Shown here: in pieces, positions 35,201-46,000 of the stretch
How positions within the stretch are numbered: position 1 is the first letter of the stretch
How the letters are laid out: each line of letters starts with the position of its first letter
Origin: Erythrocercus mccallii
Lineage: Eukaryota > Chordata > Aves > Passeriformes > Dicruridae
Direction: 5' to 3'
Length of the DNA stretch: 64,000 nucleotides
Assembly: GCA_013397435.1 (NCBI GenBank)
Contig: VZRG01000752.1
Span: forward strand, 62,001 to 126,000
Program-made: the position numbers and the translations under genes
The notes under the pieces: generated by a model
The model's database searches: none
Seen by the model: the letters and a program-made list of their open reading frames with translations, nothing else
What the model was told of the DNA's origin: nothing

Positions 35201-37300
35201 ACTCACACCCATTTACAGAGCAGAAGGTTTCAGGCTGGTTCCTGTAAAAAAGATGAAGTATGCGACATGTACCAGATGTATATGAGTGACTTCTCTTGCC
35301 AAATTTATTGTATCATATTTGCCTGGGTCTCTGTAAGTCTTCAAGGGGACGAAAGGATGCCAAACTTCTTGAGGTCTGATTAGTTTCAGCAATGTAGAGC
35401 CTTTATGGAGATGCTGCAGATTGACTCTGAGAAGAAAACAAGACTAAATTGCTCCGTTCACTGTGTTAATTAATTAAGGCTATCTGGCAAGGTAGGGTGC
35501 CTGTTTTTTATTTTCATCCCAGTTTCAACAAGAAGCTAAGACAAAAATGAGGCAGAGAATTAGCCTGAAAAAGCAGTTGTCATGGTGTAGGCAGGCATTT
35601 CAGCTACACATATTTGTGTACCATAATAGTTCTGAATTTGCTGAAGTTGAACGTGGTATGTTATAGTGCTTCCACTGATATTTGCCTTGTGCCCTAACAG
35701 AAAATGAGAACTACTGTCTTTGGAAATATGAAATATAAATGTTTACAACATTTTCCCCCACCTATTTTAAAAAACTATTCAAATATTTAGTAAGTTATTC
35801 TGTTTTCATTCCTAATGTATTTTTCTGGTTTGGACTTGCCTGCCAGCCTTTTGTGGTGTTTTTGACTGTCTCTTAGCTGCTTGATAGCATGAGACAGACA
35901 TCTGAATTCCATCTTGAGAAAAGCCTTTGCCGTTCTCTTCTTAGCTTTGTGTATTCTTGTCACTCTTTCCCAGCTCTGGTGGAGCTTAGTGAGAGAATCA
36001 AACTCCGCGTCACGCAACAGTCGCCCCAGCCTAACACAGAGAAACCTGTCAGTATCCCAGCAAGATTAACTACTGATTGTGTCTGATCTCAGGCAAGAGC
36101 CTGGAGTGAGCCACATGCAGTTACCTGCTCTGGAGGCTGTGTAGTGTGCTCCTGTGCAGTGCTACAGACTGAAAGGGCCAGAGATGTGCCAAGTGGCCAG
36201 CTGGGCGGGGGACTCTCCTGAAGCAGAGTTGTTTGTGAGCCGGTTAAATGCAGGAGCTCTCATCCAACAAAGAGGCATTTCCGTATCTAAGAAGGGAAAA
36301 AGCCCTGTTATTTTATTTAAGAGAGTGGTCAGAATGCCTTCTGGCAAGGAAGAAATAGTGTGAACTGCAAGATGGCAGATGAAACTGGTCTGGACCCCTC
36401 GAAGAGCTCAAAGTGAAGCCTGAACACAAAAGATAATATGATTAGGAAAGAGAAGTGAGCTGATCTTGAAGGAGAGGTGATCTGAACATAAGGAGGACAG
36501 GCCCTGGCGACAGCTCTCTGGTGGGGTTTCCCCCGAGAATCTGTGCACCCCCAGTGAGACGACTTGAGGGTGTCCCAGAAGATGCAATGGCAGTGCCATG
36601 CACAATGTCTGGAGTCCTGGATGAACTTGTCAGGTCTGGGGACTGATGGATGCCTACCCAACGCAGCCCCATATCTTCCTATTGAATTTCATCCATTGCC
36701 TATTCCATATCCATGTGTAACTGTGTTGCCTGTTTTGGATTCTTTGAATAAATGGCTGTATTTGCCTTTTATTTTAACCTGGCTGAAGTTAAGTGTGATT
36801 TCAGGTAACAGGATAACAAGTAATTCTTTCCTCAAAGATACAGTGAATCTGTGAAGGAGGGTCTGGTTTAGATGACAGGTCAATCCTGCTATCTTTTTCT
36901 CTGCCATCTCAGATGATGAGGGGTATCAGTTCAAACAGAGGCAATGAACCATGTTGTAATCAATATGATGTTCTAGGATGGAATTTCAGTCTTCTTCTTT
37001 TGACTTTTTTATAAACTTGAGAAATTAGAAGCACAGACCATGTTGTATGGAAAGAATATTAGTAAGGTACTGCATTGAGCAACCAAAACTTAATATCAAA
37101 GACATAGATCTGTACATACACGTAACACTGACCAAAGAAAAGATCCTTTCAAAACTCTCTGTTGCCTGAAGATATCTCCAGTATATTTTATTGGTTTATC
37201 ACTGGTAGAGGCCTTTCAAGACATCTTCATACCACCTAATGATTCATGCAAAACACAATCCCATTTTATTGTTGATTTTGGGACGGTTACCTACAAACTT
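32206..37300. other. Non-coding stretch with possible regulatory islands
   Basis: No supported exon. An imperfect tandem (AACTGACACCA.GTGTTATATTTT twice) occurs at about 32291-32338. Positions 33050-33620 are rich in words typical of developmental enhancers (CCTTGGCAACAG, CATGCAAAAATAATG, GACAATTAAATTAGG, GAATTAATGATTT) without repeats or open frames. A 36360-36810 stretch looks like an LTR and is listed separately. Confidence 0.4.
36360..36810 (+). mobile_element. Possible LTR-like element (unproven)
   Basis: The stretch could run from a TGTGAACTGC start to a CAGGTAACA end, giving TG...CA type limits. It carries an AATAAA signal at 36747-36752 followed by a short U5-like part (TTTATTTTAACCTGGCTGAAG). 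The layout resembles U3-R-U5. No target-site duplication could be found with these limits, and no second copy exists in the window. It could instead be ordinary unique DNA. Confidence 0.28.
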
Positions 37301-37345
37301 AACACCAGATCCTCAGTGGATGTAAATCATCATAGTCACTATGAA
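37301..37345. repeat. Ancient amniote repeat relic
   Basis: 'ccagatcctcagtggatgtaaatc' (read in two pieces) and the following 'catagtcactatgaagg' resemble a widespread sauropsid repeat with a CAGATCCTCAGCTGGTGTAAATC start. I recognise the pattern but am not sure of the family name. Confidence 0.45.
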
Positions 37346-37377
37346 GGTCAACAAAGCAGAAAGAGTTTGTGAATTTA

Positions 37378-37628
37378 TCATAGAAATAATAAAACATGTC
37401 AGGTTGGAAGGGACCTCAGGAGGTTTCCAGTCCAATCCCCTAAACAATGTGTGGACAGCTTTGAGGCCAGGCTGCTCGTGGCTTTGTTTTGAAAAAATTC
37501 AAACAAGGGGGCAGCACAGCCTCTTGGAGCAACCAGTTCCACTACCTAGCTGTCCTTATGTCCAATCCAAACCTCCCTTTTTTTCACTTTATGCCTCTTC
37601 CTGATCGACTTGTCCTGCATTTGAATCA
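37378..37628 (-). mobile_element. CR1 LINE (minus), outer part A of a split copy
   Basis: Plus-strand words 'ggttggaagggacctcaggagg', 'agtccaatcccctaaaca' and 'tgtccaatccaaacctccc' are reverse-complement CR1 3' end of the subtype with GACCTC.GGAGG. It breaks off at about 37628, where an oppositely oriented CR1 begins. The rest resumes at 38347. Confidence 0.85.
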
Positions 37629-38346
37629 CAACAACCCCATGCAGTGCTAAAGGCCTGGGGAAGAGTAGCTGAAAAGTTGCTCGGTGGAAAAGGACCTAGA
37701 AATGCTGGTCAACAGCCAACAGAAAATGGGCCAGTGTGTGCCCAGGTGGCCAAGAAGGCTGATGGCAGACTGACCCGTATCAGCAGTAGTGTGGCCAGCA
37801 GGACCAGGGCAGGGACTGTCCCCCTGTACTTGGCATTGGCGAGGCTGCACCTCTAATGCTATGTTCAATTTTGAGCCACTCACTGCAAGAAAAACATTGA
37901 GGGGCTGGAGTGTGTCCAGAGAAGGGCAATGGAGCTGAAGGGTCTGGAGCACAAGTCCTGTGAGGGGCAGCTGAGGATTTGTATTTGTTTAGGCAGGAGA
38001 AAAGGAGGCTCAGAGGTGACCTTATTGCTCTCTGCTACCACCTGAAAGGAGGTTGTCTGTCTTTTCTCCCAAGTAACAAGGATAAGAGGGAATAGCCTCA
38101 AGTTGCACCAGGGGAAGTTTAGATTGGATATGAGAAAAATATTCTTCATCAGAAGAGTAGTCAGGCATTGAAGAAGGCTGCACAGGAGAGCACTTGAGTA
38201 ACCAACCCTGGAGATATTTAAAAGATGTATAAATGTGGCACTTGGGGACATGGTTAATAGGGATCTTGTAAGTGCTGTGTTAATGGTTAGACTCAATGCT
38301 CTTAAGGGTCTTTTACAACCTAAACAATTCTATGATTTTGTGATTG
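37629..38346 (+). mobile_element. CR1 LINE (plus), inserted into an older minus-strand CR1
   Basis: It runs from the ORF2 phrase reading CAQVAKKADGRLTRISSSVASRTRAG through the C-terminus. The 3' end has 'ggggaagtttagattggatatgag' (in pieces) and finishes in AACAATTCTATGATTTTGTGATTG, the CR1 tail. Frames are broken. It is 5'-truncated at about 37629. Being uninterrupted and in reverse orientation inside the split minus copy, it is the younger insertion. Confidence 0.9.
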
Positions 38347-38500
38347 TTTCTCACCCTCCAGCCTTGTGATGATGTGAAGTGCTAGGTTTTGGCTTCTTCA
38401 TGGCCCCTCCTAGATGCTGGCCAGCTGTTAGGTCTCCTCGAAGCTGTCTCTCCTGCAGGTTGAGCAGCTCCAAATCTCTCCTACTCCACATGCTGATACA
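38347..38500 (-). mobile_element. CR1 LINE (minus), outer part B of the split copy
   Basis: After the plus-strand CR1 tail, minus-strand CR1 sequence resumes. The words 'gttaggtctcctcgaagctgtctctc' (in pieces) and 'aggttgagcagctccaaatctctc' match the reverse complement of the ORF2 C-terminal coding end, upstream in element order of part A. The right border is gradual. Confidence 0.7.
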
Positions 38501-41500
38501 CAGGCAGTGCATATCCCTCTGCTTTCTCAGCCAAAGGTGAGAAAATAAACCTCATGCTACCCTGGATGAGCAGAGCTCAGCCCACCACACATCCCACTGG
38601 CGTCAGAAGATTTTTGAGGGGTGGATCTTTCAGCATCCACTGAGTGAATCTGGTTCCTATACTTGGACTTAAGATTGTGTACAGGTCTTAAAAGTTCTGG
38701 GTTTTTTAATGATAGCACATAGTCTTCCCTTCATTTGAGAGTGAGATAGTTTGTACTATCTCTCTAGATTGTGCTATCTCTCATTTTCAGCTAAGTGCAC
38801 TGTGCTGTAGTGTCATTTTTCAAACAAAGCCAAAAGACTTGCTCTATCAGGCGCTATTTTGATTTCTTACCTTACCCACTCCCATCTCCCTCCTCCCTGC
38901 AACAAGATGAAAACATCAAAATCTGTTTTGGGCTCCCAAGGTATGACATAACGTCAATGGAATTTGTTTTTAATCTGGGTGACTAACGGTTATCTGACAA
39001 TTCCAGTAATATTTCTCCACATCCATCTGTCAAACTCCAGCAAATGTACAGGGGGAGACAGTGTCAGATTTAGCAGCCAGGCAAGCCCATTAACACCCTG
39101 AGACTGCAACTTCGACTCCCTGGAACACGATTTTCCCCGTGCTTGTCCTGTGCTGCCCTTTTCATTTTTTATTTATGTAAAATTATAACTCTTCTGTTTG
39201 AAAGTCATCTTCTTTTATTTCTGAGGCTGTTTCCTACAGTGAGTCAGGTCAGGCGAACTATTATTAGGACCATGTTTATTTATAATGGGTAGTTTAGCAT
39301 TAAGCAACGAGTTGTGACAGGCTGTGCATTTCTGGAGGACGATGGCAGGCTCGGGGTGCCTGCGCAGGCACGATGCCAAAGGCGGAGGGCTCCTGCCACC
39401 CCAGCCAGCCTCCAGCCAGGCTGAGCCGCCGGCGGCTCCCTGCCGTTACGAAACGGAATGTTGAGAGCAAAAGGAGGACACGCCGGAGCCAGTGCTGGTG
39501 CTGGAGGGCTTGGACAGCTCACCATGGTTGTCCCCCTGGCAGCACCATCCCTGCCTTGCTGTGTGCCCTGGGGAAGGGCAGCTCACAGGTGGGACTCATG
39601 AGACGCAGAACAATGTCCAGAAGTAGAATTACACTGACCCATTTTTTTCCAAGTGTCCCTCTTTTTCACAACCTGTGTGCCTTCCCTGACACCGCTGGTT
39701 TATTGCCCCCTCTCTACGTGGCTCTGCTATATTCCACGGAGTTTTCTGACTCTACAGCAGCACTTTCAAAATAATGAAGCTATTTATTCATTTTTATTCT
39801 TTTCCGTCTTCCCTTACAGCTTCGGATTCCACAAGCCTGACCAGAGGGCCTGCCAAAGACTGCAGAATGTGGAGGAAACAGGCACATTCCTGCAGTGATA
39901 CCCAAACCAGAGCAGCAAAGAGGGCCGAGGGCCATGGAGACCTTCTCTTTCACAGAAGGTTAGGCAGATATAATTCACCACTTGACTGCCACACAACAGG
40001 GCAGCCTGTGCAACCTGCCTCAGCTTCCCTTGGAAGAAAATGCTGCTTCTTTTTTGTCAGCTTTCCTCTGGTCCTGTACCCTGATGGAGAGCTCGTGCTA
40101 GTTGAGTAACTCTATGCAGAAATGTATCAGGTTCAGGCACATAATTTCCCCCCTCTCTCTCCCATGGACCTGAGTGCATGCCTGAAGCTGGTGTGTGAAG
40201 GCATCTGATTTAGCACGATGAATTCTGCTGCTGGAGGCCCAGGCCAACACATGCTGCTGAATGTGTCCTTAGGAGCGATGGGACCCCCCACACAGGCAGG
40301 GGTAGGATGCAGGTGTTGTGGCCTTGACCCATGGCTTCTTTCTTGCCAAAAGCAAGCCCACACAGCATACTTGCAGCTGCAGAGGTTTTCATCTCTCCTC
40401 TTAGCTGACTCCAGTACCTCCTTTATTTCCCTGTGAATGTGAGCACTGGCAAGGAATGTGGTACTGGAGATCGGTGAGGGGATAATCTCCTGGGTTTTTT
40501 CCTTTTTCTAGTAAATCTCCACTTGCATTTTCTTCTTACCTATGGGTTTGCATTTGTTTGACTTCAGTCCTCATTTTGTTGAGAAGATTGTGAACCTACT
40601 TGAATGTTTATCATCCATCAAATCCAAGATGACATCTATGATTCTGCATCCATCTCTGAGTGAGAAGCTGTGACCATGGCTGTCAGGAGATCCACATCCA
40701 AATCAGCTACAAGGAGCTAAATCCAGCAGCTCTTATTCAGTTCTTAGCTTGGCAAAACCCCAGTGAAGATAAGGAGAATTTTAACTGATTGAGGATGTCA
40801 GGTTCCAATAATGAGCATGGCTGTAGTTCTTGAAATGCGTGCGCATGAATTTGCTCAAGAGTATATTGCAGAGGTGTTTCTGACAATTTGCAACATTAAT
40901 ATTTAAGCCTTCCTGTGTTATTTTTGCTAAAGGAATTAGAAATTAGCATGCCATGATCATAGTAGAGGAGCTGAAAATAAAGAACCAGATTGTGCCCTCA
41001 ATCCACATGCCCAATTCCCATGGATGTAATTGGAAATTGTGTGCACATGCCACTGAGGGCAGAATTTGGCCCAGCACACCTCTTTCTGTGATGCCCATGC
41101 TACACTCGCTGCTGCCAACAAGAGAGGAGTGCAGGCCTAAATTGTTTAGCACCCAAGCCACCTGCTGTATTTTTCTTGCTGCATTTTTACCTCCTTTTTC
41201 ATAATGATTGAAACTGTAATTCTTCCAGTGGCTACAGCTGTCTTTGCAGAGCAGTCCTGCACCCCTCTGTTAGCAGAAGGGAAGTGAATTGCCTACAGGG
41301 TGTGTCTCTGGCAGACCAGCCTACTGGAGTCTGTACCAACAGGCTCCACCTGCTTCTGGTGGGATTACAGAGGTGTCTGGGACTGCCCTGGGGCAAGGAC
41401 ATGGCCTCCATGACCTCTTGTTATTCACTGCAATTCAGCCTGTGATAAATCATTGCATCTCTTCTGCCCTTGAGCTGGGACCTGGTGGACTTGGCATGTG

Positions 41501-42921
41501 TTAAATGTTATCCTAATGAAGGATGCTTTCCTGAGCCAAGATTTTTAGCTGTAATGTTTTTTTACTCTATGAGACCTCTGAAGAATGGTTAGTTACACTA
41601 CATTTATAATGATTAAAAATAAGAAAAAATGAAGGTTCTGATTTAAGAATTGCTCAGAAGATAGGGATAGGGATGTTTCATTGAAAAATAGTTGATTTTT
41701 TACTTTGCTCCTGCAAAATACTCAGAAGCAAGCCAGTCCTAAAAATGGTTTGATTCATCAGCAACAGAGTACTCTCATGTAGCAAACTCTAAAAAAAGTG
41801 TCAGCTGTGATAAGACTATATGTGCTATACATATGCTTTAAAAGTGAGTGGTAGCAGACATTTTGAAACACCATGTTGTGATCCAACAAATTACACAAAT
41901 ACAAGTCTTCAGCATTCAGGCAAGGCATCTAACTCAAACCTTGATGAAGTTTGGACGAGTGCTTCCCCACTGACTTTGGTGATGTCTGTCCTGCTCCAGG
42001 TACCTGGAAGGGCAACTTCCAAGCAGTGTCCCACCAGGTCACTGCTGTGAACTGCAGAGGGCTGTGCTGGCCCACAGCCTTACTCCTTCTGTCGCCTCCA
42101 GCTGCTAAATTTCAGTCAGAGAAACACACCAAATGCTTTCCTAATAATATTTACCCATGAAAGCAGTGGTTTTATTGTAGTTGCTACAGGGATCAGATGC
42201 CACTGAAGCTAGAAGGGGGGTACTTACGGGAAGACATGGTCTGTTATGTATCTTGCTTTGAATGTGATCTGCCCTGTGAAAATGTTTGAAGGGGGTCTTC
42301 TGTGTGCTGGATGTTCATAGCTGACTGGTTTTTCCTATACTTCCACTTTGAGACAGTGGATTTTCAGAAGAATGGACATGCAGTTTATAGCTCTACCCAA
42401 ATGAAGAACATGTAAACTTCAGTCTCTATACCAACAAAAATACAGCCCATCCCTAGACATTTCTGAAAATTTAGGATTTCAGGCACACAAAAACACACCA
42501 GAAGGAAATACCTAACTTTCTTGCTCCACAGTTAAGTCAGGCAATCAGTGAAACCAAAGATAAAAAGCAATGGCAGCAGATTTGGGCATCTGCTGGCATA
42601 GCAAGAGAGAAGAATTAATGCTGAAAGTAGTGAAAAGAAAACCATTACACAAGATTCTGTACACTGTACTTTAGGAATCAGAGTTGATAAGAGGCTTTCA
42701 GAGCTCTGGGACAGCATTTCTGGCATCATTATTAAACATTCTATATGAAATAGTTATGGCAGACTGGGGAAGAGTGGGTCAGGGGTTGCAAATCTTGCTG
42801 TCAGTTCTAAGGCCTTGCTCCTGCTCCCAGTGAAGGGAAGGGGACGTCTCCTGAGGCACATAGGAGAAAATATATGAGTTGACACTTTAAAAATTAAGCC
42901 TCCTGGAACTGCTGTGTCGAT
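38501..42921. other. Non-coding stretch, no gene recognised
   Basis: No supported exon. Positions 39350-39540 are locally GC-rich but small, with no convincing promoter or exon. A small hairpin-rich stretch (GATAGTTTGTACTATC) lies at about 38747-38762. An old repeat relic at 40955-41085 is listed separately. Confidence 0.45.
40955..41085. repeat. Ancient amniote repeat relic with dyad symmetry
   Basis: It starts near 'accagattgtgccctcaatcc' (in pieces) and ends 'ccactgagggcagaatttggccc'. That end closely resembles the ...AACTGAGAGCAGAATTTGGCCC end of a repeat common in turtles, crocodilians and birds. The centre keeps ATTCCCATGGA. Family name uncertain. Confidence 0.45.
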
Positions 42922-43036
42922 TATTATCCCAGAGACAGCTTAAGTGATTTGCCTACAGTCACGCAGTGAATTGGGGTTGAGCCAGGAATAGAAGACAGGG
43001 CTCCCAGCTTCTGTTCTTTTTCTTTTACCAACTAGG
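42922..43036 (-). mobile_element. MIR/L2-type ancient element
   Basis: Plus-strand words 'ccagagacagcttaagtgatttgcc', 'gtcacgcagtgaattgggg', 'gagccaggaatagaagacaggg' and 'tcccagcttctgttctttt' (each read in pieces) follow the order of the reverse complement of the conserved MIR/L2 core and 3' half (GAGAGGTTAAGTGACTTGCC, GTCACACAG, GAGCC.GGA). Very old and decayed. Confidence 0.7.
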
Positions 43037-46000
43037 CACATCCCCACATATACAGTGTAATACACATGGACAAAAATCCAAAATCAAAGATTTATCTCAC
43101 TTCCTAGCACAGCTGTAGACAGCTCTGCAGCACAGACATAGAGACAAATCTAACTGCCACAGGTAAGCAGTGTAACCCACTGATTCCAAAGGAGCTGCTC
43201 ACCTGATGAAGTTTTTTCTTCTCAATACCAAATAACTTAAATCCCTACAACATCAGTGCCCATCATGAGAAGAGGAGACAGCATGGTAGCCCAAATTATG
43301 TGCCTTGGATTAGAGCTTTGAGCAATTTTAGCTAAATCTATTATATAAAATTACAGTTGTGTGCTACTAATGCTTTACTCGTTAACGTGCAAAGGCAAAT
43401 AACTTTGCTGGAGCTCTCGGTATCACCTGGCTATGCAGGGAGGAGAGGTTAAATACAGAACAGACCATACTTGTAAGAAGATTAATACATACAACAGGGA
43501 TAGTAGCAGGCTTCTGCTGGGTCTAATCTGGCATCTGACCGGGACAGAGAGAGAGAAAGAAACTCTAAGCCAGTTAAAGTACTAGATTATTGATGACAGA
43601 GGATTCACAGCTGATAGGGGAGCTGGGAAGGGCAGGTAGTACAGATGAAATGCAGGGCAGAGAATATAGCAAAAAGAAGGTAGAAGATACTATATTTTAC
43701 AGGGAAAGTCTAAAAAATGTGAAAGACTACTGAGCAAGGAGAGAAGGACCCAAATATATCCTAGCTTCCTCTCTAAAATTGTATCTTACACACCAAGGAA
43801 AAAAGTCACATCAAACTACTGTACGGGGACTTGAACTTGGACAAATAAATGATCTGAGAAGATGTGTTGGGTAAAAAGGCCTCCAAGACCTCCTTGACTT
43901 GCACTGTGCAGACAAACACCGAATGGAGAATAACAATTTAAATCACTGATAATTACCAAAAGTCTGTCTGAGACTTCCATGTAGATAATGTTATCTTGGG
44001 TAACAGGCAGCTGGAGTGGTCTGGGGACTGCAGACCCTCTGCAGCACAGCTGGCTAATCATGATAACCCTTGACAGATATTTTTAAATTATTGATATTTG
44101 AAGAAAAATTATTTTGTAAAGTTCTGGAGAAGCTTTTGCCTTTTTGTTTGCTTGCTTCTTTCCCAAGGAGGATGCTTCAGGCACTGAGAAGGGCTCCAAG
44201 GTATCAGGAATAGGTGATGGCTTTGAGGTGAGACCAGGAAACTAATTCCTTTCACTGACAAGGAAATTTGAGGTAGCAAAATGGCAAATTCACAGTTGGG
44301 AATCACTCGTTAGGGCTTTCCTATTACACCTGACAGGCTGGGAAGAGTTATTAATAAAACTCTTCTAATGTATTTCTAAGAATTAAAATCAATGCGCTTA
44401 CAGTGTTTCTGCCCTGGTATAGAGTTTGCTGAAGCCAGCACTACCACTGCTTCTTATCTCTGCAATTTTTTTTTGGTGACTTCTCCGTCTGTCTCCTAGG
44501 TCCTGGCCAGTCCTGCCTGAGCTGACATGTCTGCTCCAGGTGGCTGCTATTTTAACTAGGTTTTTCTCTTCATTTGGGATGTGACTAGGATAACTTGCCT
44601 GTAGCAATGTGTTAAGAGATCATATTATAGTCTGGATCATGATTAAGTTACAGTAAAATTACAGACTGTCTAGAAAAAAATGAGCTATCTCAGCTGTGAA
44701 TATTGCAGAATACATTATCTCATAGATTTATTTATTTTAATATTGCCTGTTTAAAATTCTGTGTGACTCCCTAAGCTGTCTATAGGCACTAGTTTAAATC
44801 AGAAAGAAAAAAAAATGTATTGTATTATATTTGGACTTGGAATTTGCAAAATGAGACAGGATTTTGATACACCTAGTTTTGTTGAAACAGTAGAGGCTGC
44901 TAATAGTTGATACATCAAACTAAGTTAAAGAAACTAAAATCTAAATAGCTTGAAAACCTAATTTCCATTTTCGTGACAGCTTTGTCAATGTACAACCTGT
45001 TACTGATTTTCTTGCAGGAATGTATTGGCTACGTAGGTACTACAATTTAAGAGCAACTCATTTTTTTTATCTTAAATCAATTTCTAATCAACTTAGCCCA
45101 GCAGAAATAAACTGGGTTTAAGTGTTTATTGAACATCCACATTTCTACTCATTTGACTATACTGATTTAAATTGAGACCTTTAGTTAAACTGTCCCAAAA
45201 ATACGTGCAGGCAAGGGCCTCGAGGCAGTGAGTGCAGGGAGGTGAGTCTGGGGCATTGTGGGCTGATAAATAAAAGAGACAGGGACTGAGCATGACTCTC
45301 AGTCATGAACACTGCTTGATTGCTGGCTTGCTCCATGGTCTGATCCCGAGCTGTTACAACTGGGGAACAGGTCAGCCTCAGAATTTCTCTCCAAAATCAG
45401 TAGAGATAAGAAAGAACCAGGTTTTGACTCCCCTACCCTACAGAGACCTCTCTGGGGCTCACACACGCCCCATCGTACTGCCTGTTGGTCCTCTCTTGGT
45501 CAGAAGTAGACACAAAGCCTTTGTGGCTAGATCTTGAGCAAGGTGGGACTGGGATCTCCAGGGCAAAGGCAACACAAAGTAAATAATGGCAATAAGAACA
45601 AAATTAAAATTCTCTCCTGACTTTTGATAGATAAGCATGTGCAAGTTCACTCAGGTGCACCCAGTAATCTTGTCTTCTTGCTAAAAAGTCTGAAAATTAT
45701 TGCTGAACATCTGCACTGAACCCTTAATTGCCCTGGTTAATCAATGTCTGCTGCCTACCACCTAGTAGTAAAATAATTTCTTATAAAATGAACTTTTTTC
45801 ATGCTTTTGACAAATGAAAAAATTATTACTTTTGTCTTTGTACCAGAAAAGAGCAGGTGCAGGGAGTCATCTCTGGCCTGGCTCTTCCCCCTGGGCTCAG
45901 AGGTAGCCCCCTTGGTCTCACATTGTCTTTCAGTTTTGAGGGAGCAAGATAGAACTAATGCAACCTGCGCAGCGAGGAAGGGGTTCAGTGCCTGCACTCA

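Noticed and set aside
35787..36060. Basic minus-strand frame of roughly 85-90 codons that looks superficially protein-like
   Set aside because: No ATG near its start, no splice context, no poly-A tail or duplication to support a processed pseudogene, and no family recognised.
45240..45610. LTR-like stretch containing GATAAATAAAAGAGACAGGG
   Set aside because: An AATAAA word alone is not enough. No TG...CA limits or target duplication could be fixed.
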